Of a stretch of DNA of 8,205 nucleotides, positions 4,632 through 8,205 are shown one piece after another; position 1 is the first letter of the stretch; every line of letters starts with the position of its first letter. A model generated the notes under the pieces. The model did no database searches. It was not told the origin of the DNA and saw only the letters and a program-made list of their open reading frames with translations. Source of the stretch: Enterovirga sp. (GTDB lineage Bacteria > Pseudomonadota > Alphaproteobacteria > Rhizobiales > Beijerinckiaceae); assembly GCA_028290385.1 (NCBI GenBank), contig JAQGJZ010000436.1:1-8205 (forward strand), given 5' to 3'. The position numbers were made by a program, and so were the translations under genes.

Positions 4632-6437
4632 TCATGCCCCGCCGACCAAGGCGAGCGTCGGCCGGGTCGGGGCGACCGGCGGCCGCCCGTCGCTCACCAT
4701 GAATTGCGCCTGCGCGAGCTCGGCGAAGCGCCCGCCCTTAGCCACGAGCTCGTCGAACGTTCCCGATTCGATCACCCGACCCGCGTCGAAGACTAGGATG
4801 CGATCGGCGTTCCGGATCGTGGCGAGGCGGTGCGCGATCACAAAGGTGGTGCGGCCCTTCATCACCTCTTCGAGCGCGCTCTGGAGCTTGCGCTCGGTCG
4901 CGGCATCCAGCGCGCTCGTGGCTTCGTCCAGGATCAGGATCGGCGGGTTCTTCAGTAGGGCGCGGGCGATCGACAGGCGCTGGCGTTCGCCGCCGGAGAG
5001 CGAGCGGCCGCGCTCGCCGATGACCGAATCCAGCCCGTCCGACTGGCGCTGAATGAACTCGGCCGCCTGGGCGCGCTCCAGGGCGTCGAGCATCTCGGCC
5101 TCGGTCGCGTCCGGCCGGCCGACGAGCAGGTTTTCGCGGATCGAGCGCGCGAACAGCATCGGCTCCTGGAACACGACGCCGAGGTTTCGGCGCAGGGAGG
5201 CGAGGCAGATGTCGCGGATGTCCTCCCCGTCGATGCGGATGCAGCCGGATTGCGGATCGAACGCCCGGTGCAGCAGGCCGAGGGTGGTCGACTTGCCCGA
5301 GCCGGTCGCGCCGACAAGGGCGACGTTCTCGCCCGGAGCGACCGTGAAGGACACGTCCGCCACCGCGGTGCGCTTGCCGTCATAGGAGAAGGAGACGTTG
5401 TCGAACTCGACCCGGCCCTCCGGCCGGTCGAGGTTCTTGGCGTTCGGCCGGTCGTGCACGGCGGGCGCGGTATCCAGGATCTCGAAGAATTCGGCCATCT
5501 TCGGGGCCTGCAGGAAGAGCTGGTTCACGAAGGACACGACCTGCTCCAGGCGGCCGATCAGCATGGTCGCGATGGACATGAACATGACGACGTCGCCGAT
5601 GGAGGCGAGGCCGCGCAGGTGCAGCCAGGTGCCGAGCATGAAGATGGCGGTCACGGTCAGCGTCGCGGAGGCGCGCGTCGCGATGGAGGCGAGCGCCCAC
5701 CAGGACAGGACGGGCGTCTGCGCCGCAAGCAGCTCGCCGATGATGTTGCGCAGCGCTCCCGTCTCCGCCTTTGTCCGCGTGAAGGACTGGATCACCGGGA
5801 CGTTGCCAAGCGCGTCCGAGGCATGCTCGGCAAGCGTCGAGTGGTAGCGCTCGACGCGGCCCTGCAGGGTTTCGGTCTTGCGCAGGACGATCGCGGTCAG
5901 GACCGTGAAGACCCCGACCAGCACCACGAGCAGCAGTCCGAGGCGCCAGTTCAGGAACAGCGTCAGCGGCAGCAGGATGGTGAGCGCGACGAGAGCCGCG
6001 AAATGGTCGCGGAAGAAGCCGAGCCACAGCCACGCCATGCCGTTCGAGCCTTCGAGCATCACCTTCAGCACCCGCCCGGAATGCGTGGAGGTGTGGAAGG
6101 CGAGGGGCAGTTCGAGCACGTGCTCGAAGTAGTTCGCCATCGCGCCGAGGCGGCTGCGATGGGACAGCCGGTCGGCATGCAGCGCGACCAGAACGCCGGC
6201 CCCGATGGTGAACAGCCCAAAGCCGATCCAGGCCCCGAGCAGCGGGAGCAGGGACGAGAAGGTGACGGTGGCGCCCCCGGCGCCCTGCGTCAGCCTGTCG
6301 ATGATCCGCCCGAACAGGATCGGCTCGGCAAAGGCGGCGATCGCGAGGCCGATATTCGCCGCAGCCAGAACGGCGCCGAGGCGGAGGTCGGAGCCGAGCT
6401 GGCCGAGGACGCGCACGTAGAGACGGATGAGCCGCAT
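4632..6437 (-). CDS. ndvA: NdvA/ChvA-like glucan exporter, fused ABC permease-ATPase
   Basis: A 601-residue half-transporter: N-terminal membrane domain (about six helices, residues 20-300) and C-terminal ATPase. The opening ([20 protein letters not shown] then [10 protein letters not shown], 36-47) and mid-domain [13 protein letters not shown] (245-257) follow ChvA/NdvA, which export cyclic beta-1,2-glucan to the periplasm. ATPase motifs are complete: Walker A GATGSGKS (376-383), Q-loop Gln424, signature LSGGERQ (480-486), Walker [12 protein letters not shown] (501-511) with catalytic Glu505, and switch His536. It would act as a homodimer. The ATG at 6437 fits the conserved N-terminus, with GGAG about 13 nt upstream. 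No glucan synthase (ndvB) is adjacent, so the substrate is uncertain; related lipid or drug exporters are possible. It is followed by malonyl-CoA decarboxylase on the same strand after 166 bp, and is divergent from gpt. Confidence 0.87.
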   Translation of the reverse strand: MRLIRLYVRVLGQLGSDLRLGAVLAAANIGLAIAAFAEPILFGRIIDRLTQGAGGATVTFSSLLPLLGAWIGFGLFTIGAGVLVALHADRLSHRSRLGAMANYFEHVLELPLAFHTSTHSGRVLKVMLEGSNGMAWLWLGFFRDHFAALVALTILLPLTLFLNWRLGLLLVVLVGVFTVLTAIVLRKTETLQGRVERYHSTLAEHASDALGNVPVIQSFTRTKAETGALRNIIGELLAAQTPVLSWWALASIATRASATLTVTAIFMLGTWLHLRGLASIGDVVMFMSIATMLIGRLEQVVSFVNQLFLQAPKMAEFFEILDTAPAVHDRPNAKNLDRPEGRVEFDNVSFSYDGKRTAVADVSFTVAPGENVALVGATGSGKSTTLGLLHRAFDPQSGCIRIDGEDIRDICLASLRRNLGVVFQEPMLFARSIRENLLVGRPDATEAEMLDALERAQAAEFIQRQSDGLDSVIGERGRSLSGGERQRLSIARALLKNPPILILDEATSALDAATERKLQSALEEVMKGRTTFVIAHRLATIRNADRILVFDAGRVIESGTFDELVAKGGRFAELAQAQFMVSDGRPPVAPTRPTLALVGGA

Positions 6438-6456
6438 CGGCGGGTGTGCTCCGGGT

Positions 6457-6471
6457 GGGACCGCGGGTCCC
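6457..6471 (-). other. GC hairpin upstream of the glucan exporter start
   Basis: GGGACC-gcg-GGTCCC is a perfect 6-bp stem with a 3-nt loop, 19-33 bp upstream of the exporter ATG. If transcribed it sits just before the ribosome binding site and could tune translation. Only the symmetry is observed. Confidence 0.3.
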
Positions 6472-6523
6472 GGCTCGCGACAGTGATCGCGCCTGTCAAC
6501 GTGTCCGGTCCCGCACGGTTCGC

Positions 6524-6535
6524 AAGAAGCTTCTT
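6524..6535. promoter_or_regulatory. 12-bp perfect palindrome in the divergent ndvA-gpt region (possible operator)
   Basis: AAGAAGCTTCTT is a perfect 12-bp palindrome and AT-rich against a GC-rich background. It lies roughly midway between the exporter start (6437) and the gpt start (6627). Position and symmetry suit a dimeric DNA-binding regulator acting on either gene. No recognised regulator motif is matched. Confidence 0.35.
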
Positions 6536-6626
6536 ACACCCGTGCTCCTGCACCGGGGCTGAATGACAAGTTCTCCCGAGGCGCGTAAGAGCCCGCGTGC
6601 CGCGACGAGGAGGTCCCGACGGACGC

Positions 6627-7130
6627 ATGGCGAACCCGCAGCAGAAAGCTTTCCCGGTTTCCTGGGACCAGTTCCACCGCGACGCCCGCGCGCTCGCTTG
6701 GCGGCTCGCCTCGGCCGGTCCGTTCAAGGCCATCGTCTGCATCACGCGCGGCGGCCTCGTCCCGGCCGCGATCGTCGCCCGCGAATTGGATGTCCGCCTG
6801 ATCGAGACCGTGTGCGTCGCGAGCTACCACGACTACAAGAACCAGGGTGAGCTGACCGTCCTGAAGGGGATCGCGGACAGCGTGACATCGCTCGGCCCGG
6901 ACGGCACGGGCATCCTCGTGATCGACGACCTCACGGACACGGGAAAGACCGCCCAGATCGTCCGCAGGATGCTGCCCAAGGCGCATTTCGCGGCGATCTA
7001 CGCAAAGCCCGCCGGGCGCCCGGTGATCGACACCTTCGTGACCGAGGTGAGCCAGGACACCTGGATCTATTTTCCGTGGGACATGGGCCTCGCCTACCAG
7101 GAGCCGATCACGGCCGGCGCGAAAGGCTGA
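6627..7130 (+). CDS. gpt: Xanthine(-guanine) phosphoribosyltransferase
   Basis: Purine salvage enzyme that joins xanthine, guanine or hypoxanthine to PRPP, giving XMP, GMP or IMP and pyrophosphate. The 167-residue product is a type I phosphoribosyltransferase: [10 protein letters not shown] (38-47) with the Arg-Gly-Gly turn, the flexible-loop region SYHDYK (66-71), the PRPP-binding motif [13 protein letters not shown] (96-108) with the paired Asp residues, and the base-recognition C-terminal block WIYFPWDMG (146-154) of Gpt proteins. Length fits (150-170). The ATG at 6627 is chosen because homologues begin a few residues before [15 protein letters not shown] at 6609-6613 lies 13 nt upstream. 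A GTG at 6597 is in frame but would put that ribosome site inside the gene. It is divergent from the glucan exporter, with the phosphatase-like gene 46 bp downstream. Confidence 0.95.
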   Translation: MANPQQKAFPVSWDQFHRDARALAWRLASAGPFKAIVCITRGGLVPAAIVARELDVRLIETVCVASYHDYKNQGELTVLKGIADSVTSLGPDGTGILVIDDLTDTGKTAQIVRRMLPKAHFAAIYAKPAGRPVIDTFVTEVSQDTWIYFPWDMGLAYQEPITAGAKG

Positions 7131-7135
7131 GGCGA

Positions 7136-7153
7136 CGCCCGTAGGTTCGGGCG
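7136..7153 (+). terminator. GC hairpin between gpt and the phosphatase-like gene
   Basis: CGCCCG-taggtt-CGGGCG is a perfect 6-bp stem with a 6-nt loop, starting 5 nt after the gpt stop. No T run follows, so it could be a weak terminator, an attenuator or an mRNA-end barrier. The next start codon follows 23 nt later, so partial read-through is expected. Confidence 0.4.
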
Positions 7154-7176
7154 CGAGAATCCGCTAGAGCGCCGGT

Positions 7177-7767
7177 ATGGAACGCGCGCGCATCTCGCTT
7201 CTGACCATCTGTGGTCTCGAAGAGCTCGACGGGCACTCGGATCGGCGGGTCACGCATGTGCTGTCGATCCTTGATCCGGACTGGCCCGACCCGGAGAACT
7301 TCGCGCGCTGGGACCGGCACCACCGGCTGACGCTGCGGTTCCACGACATCGTCGAGCCGACCCCCGGCCAGATCCTGCCCGAGCCGGAGCACGTGGAGCG
7401 GATTCTCGGCTTCGCGGACGACCTCGCGGCCGATGCGCATGAGCGCGAGGAGGGGCACCTGCTCGTCCACTGCCACATGGGCATCTCGCGCTCGACCGCC
7501 GCCATGACCATGCTGCTCGCCCAGGCCTACCCGGACGAGGACGAAGCCTCGATCCTCGGCCGGCTCACCGCCATCCGGCCGCAGGCCTGGCCGAACCTGC
7601 GCATGACGGAGTTCGCGGACGCGATCCTCGGCCGGGGTGGGCGGCTCTCAGCCGAGGTGAGCCGTCTCCATGCCCGCCAGATCGCCACGCGCCCGCAGCT
7701 CGCCGACACCTTTCGGCGGCTCGGCCGCGCCCGCGAGGTCGAGGCCGCGCTGAACGTGGCTCCCTGA
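7177..7767 (+). CDS. Tyrosine-phosphatase-like protein (cysteine-based, alphaproteobacterial family)
   Basis: A 196-residue cytoplasmic protein with the cysteine phosphatase signature HCHMGISRS (98-106): nucleophile Cys99, phosphate-binding Arg105, and Ser104/Ser106 of the P-loop, all intact. A candidate general acid is Asp57 in RFHDIVEP (54-61), about 40 residues before the cysteine as in dual-specificity enzymes. Strong blocks [12 protein letters not shown] (26-37) and [11 protein letters not shown] (133-143) match a predicted protein tyrosine phosphatase family common in alphaproteobacteria (COG5350 as I recall it), whose substrate I do not know. No signal peptide or membrane segment is seen. 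The ATG at 7177 is the only plausible start; the ribosome site is poor. The ROK kinase begins 2 bp after its stop, so the two are probably co-translated. Confidence 0.88.
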   Translation: MERARISLLTICGLEELDGHSDRRVTHVLSILDPDWPDPENFARWDRHHRLTLRFHDIVEPTPGQILPEPEHVERILGFADDLAADAHEREEGHLLVHCHMGISRSTAAMTMLLAQAYPDEDEASILGRLTAIRPQAWPNLRMTEFADAILGRGGRLSAEVSRLHARQIATRPQLADTFRRLGRAREVEAALNVAP

Positions 7768-7769
7768 GA

Positions 7770-8205
7770 ATGCTGATCGGCATCGACTGGGGCGGCACCA
7801 AGATCGAGGCGATCGCGCTGTCTGAGGACGGCGCGGTGCTCGACCGGCGCCGCGTCGCGACGCCGAAGGGCGATTACGACGGCTGCATCGCGGCGATCGC
7901 CGATCTCGTGGCCCAGACCGAGACCGCGACAGGGCGGCGGGGCAGCGTCGGCATCGGCGTGCCCGGGGCGATCTCGCCCCGGACCGGCCTGATCATGAAC
8001 GCCAACTCGACCTGGAATAACGGCCGGCCGCTGGACAAGGACCTCGAAGGCGCGCTCGGGCGCGCGGTCCGGGTGGAAAACGACGCCAATTGCTTCGCCG
8101 TCTCGGAGGCTGTCGACGGCGCCGGCGCCGGCGCCTCCGTGGTGTGGGGCGTCATCATCGGAACCGGGGCGGGCTCCGGGATTGCGGTCGATGGCCGCGC
8201 GCTCG
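7770..8205 (+). CDS. mak: ROK-family fructokinase (Mak-like), N-terminal part
   Basis: A sugar kinase of the ROK family, probably fructokinase (fructose plus ATP to fructose 6-phosphate); N-acetylglucosamine or glucose are alternatives. The first 145 codons are present; the gene leaves the window at 8205. Visible motifs are the phosphate-1 loop [10 protein letters not shown] (4-13), GVPGAISP (63-70), the sugar-binding NANSTWNNG (77-85), the catalytic block ENDANC with Asp105 (103-108), and the phosphate-2 loop GTGAGSG (131-137). NANSTW, FD/LDKDL and [15 protein letters not shown] closely follow E. coli Mak. The zinc-binding cysteines expected further on are outside the window. The phosphate-1 loop has Trp7 where Leu is usual. 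The start overlaps nothing but lies 2 bp after the phosphatase stop (TGAGAATG), suggesting coupling. Residues 117-122 are a (Gly-Ala)3 run encoded by GGCGCC repeats. Confidence 0.92.
   Translation, partial: MLIGIDWGGTKIEAIALSEDGAVLDRRRVATPKGDYDGCIAAIADLVAQTETATGRRGSVGIGVPGAISPRTGLIMNANSTWNNGRPLDKDLEGALGRAVRVENDANCFAVSEAVDGAGAGASVVWGVIIGTGAGSGIAVDGRAL
8118..8135. repeat. Three tandem GGCGCC hexamers (18-bp palindrome) inside the kinase gene
   Basis: GGCGCC occurs three times head to tail, encoding Gly-Ala-Gly-Ala-Gly-Ala in frame (residues 117-122) in a loop where E. coli Mak is also Gly/Ala-rich. The block is self-complementary over 18 bp. Gain or loss of one hexamer would keep frame. Confidence 0.6.

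Noticed and set aside
6494..6499. TTGACA on the minus strand as a -35 box for the glucan exporter
   Set aside because: The hexamer is perfect, but at 16-18 bp spacing the sequence is GC-only (around GAGCCG) with no -10-like element, so a promoter is not supported. It is also part of a short GACAG/CTGTC dyad (6479-6497) that may be chance.
5250..6566. 438-codon plus-strand open frame antisense to the exporter
   Set aside because: Highly charged, repetitive composition (E/G/R/Q) with no motif, opposite an exporter with complete ATPase motifs.

Overview
The window is about two-thirds GC, densely coded, and reads as chromosomal DNA of an alphaproteobacterium, probably Hyphomicrobiales (Methylobacterium/Microvirga/Bosea-like). 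This rests on codon bias, an NdvA/ChvA-type cyclic-glucan exporter, a short xanthine-type Gpt, an alphaproteobacterial tyrosine-phosphatase-like protein, and an intergenic palindromic repeat whose read-through peptide (VIPGPRSGTRNPRS) is familiar from spurious ORFs in this group. The genus is inferred, not proven. No phage, IS, CRISPR, rRNA or tRNA was seen.

Layout. Positions 1-2180 (minus strand) hold the start of a peptide/opine-type ABC uptake operon: a solute-binding protein (522-2180), then the N-terminal part of its inner-membrane permease (398 to beyond position 1). A 100-bp cloverleaf-like palindromic repeat (414-513) fills nearly all the space between them. Upstream of the binding protein is a consensus-perfect sigma-54 (-24/-12) promoter (2238-2254, minus strand), followed by a short leader with two small hairpins and a strong ribosome binding site.

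Divergent from the operon is an Asp/Glu/hydantoin-racemase-family protein (2331-3077, plus) that keeps one catalytic cysteine (Cys75) but has glycine where the second is expected. It meets malonyl-CoA decarboxylase (3074-4465, minus) tail to tail, and both stop codons are read from one CTAG palindrome. Upstream of the decarboxylase, on the same strand, is an NdvA/ChvA-like glucan exporter (4632-6437, minus).

From 6627 on, three plus-strand genes follow: xanthine phosphoribosyltransferase (gpt), a cysteine-based tyrosine-phosphatase-like protein, and a Mak-type ROK fructokinase that runs off the window. The phosphatase stop and kinase start are 2 bp apart.

Functionally this is mostly housekeeping and nutrient-scavenging metabolism: sigma-54-dependent peptide or amino-acid-derivative uptake beside a possible racemase/isomerase, malonyl-CoA turnover, glucan export, purine salvage and sugar phosphorylation. 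No wholly new multi-gene system is visible. The most unusual items are the sigma-54 promoter, the cloverleaf repeat in the transporter operon, the altered active site of the racemase homologue, and the phosphatase-kinase gene pair.
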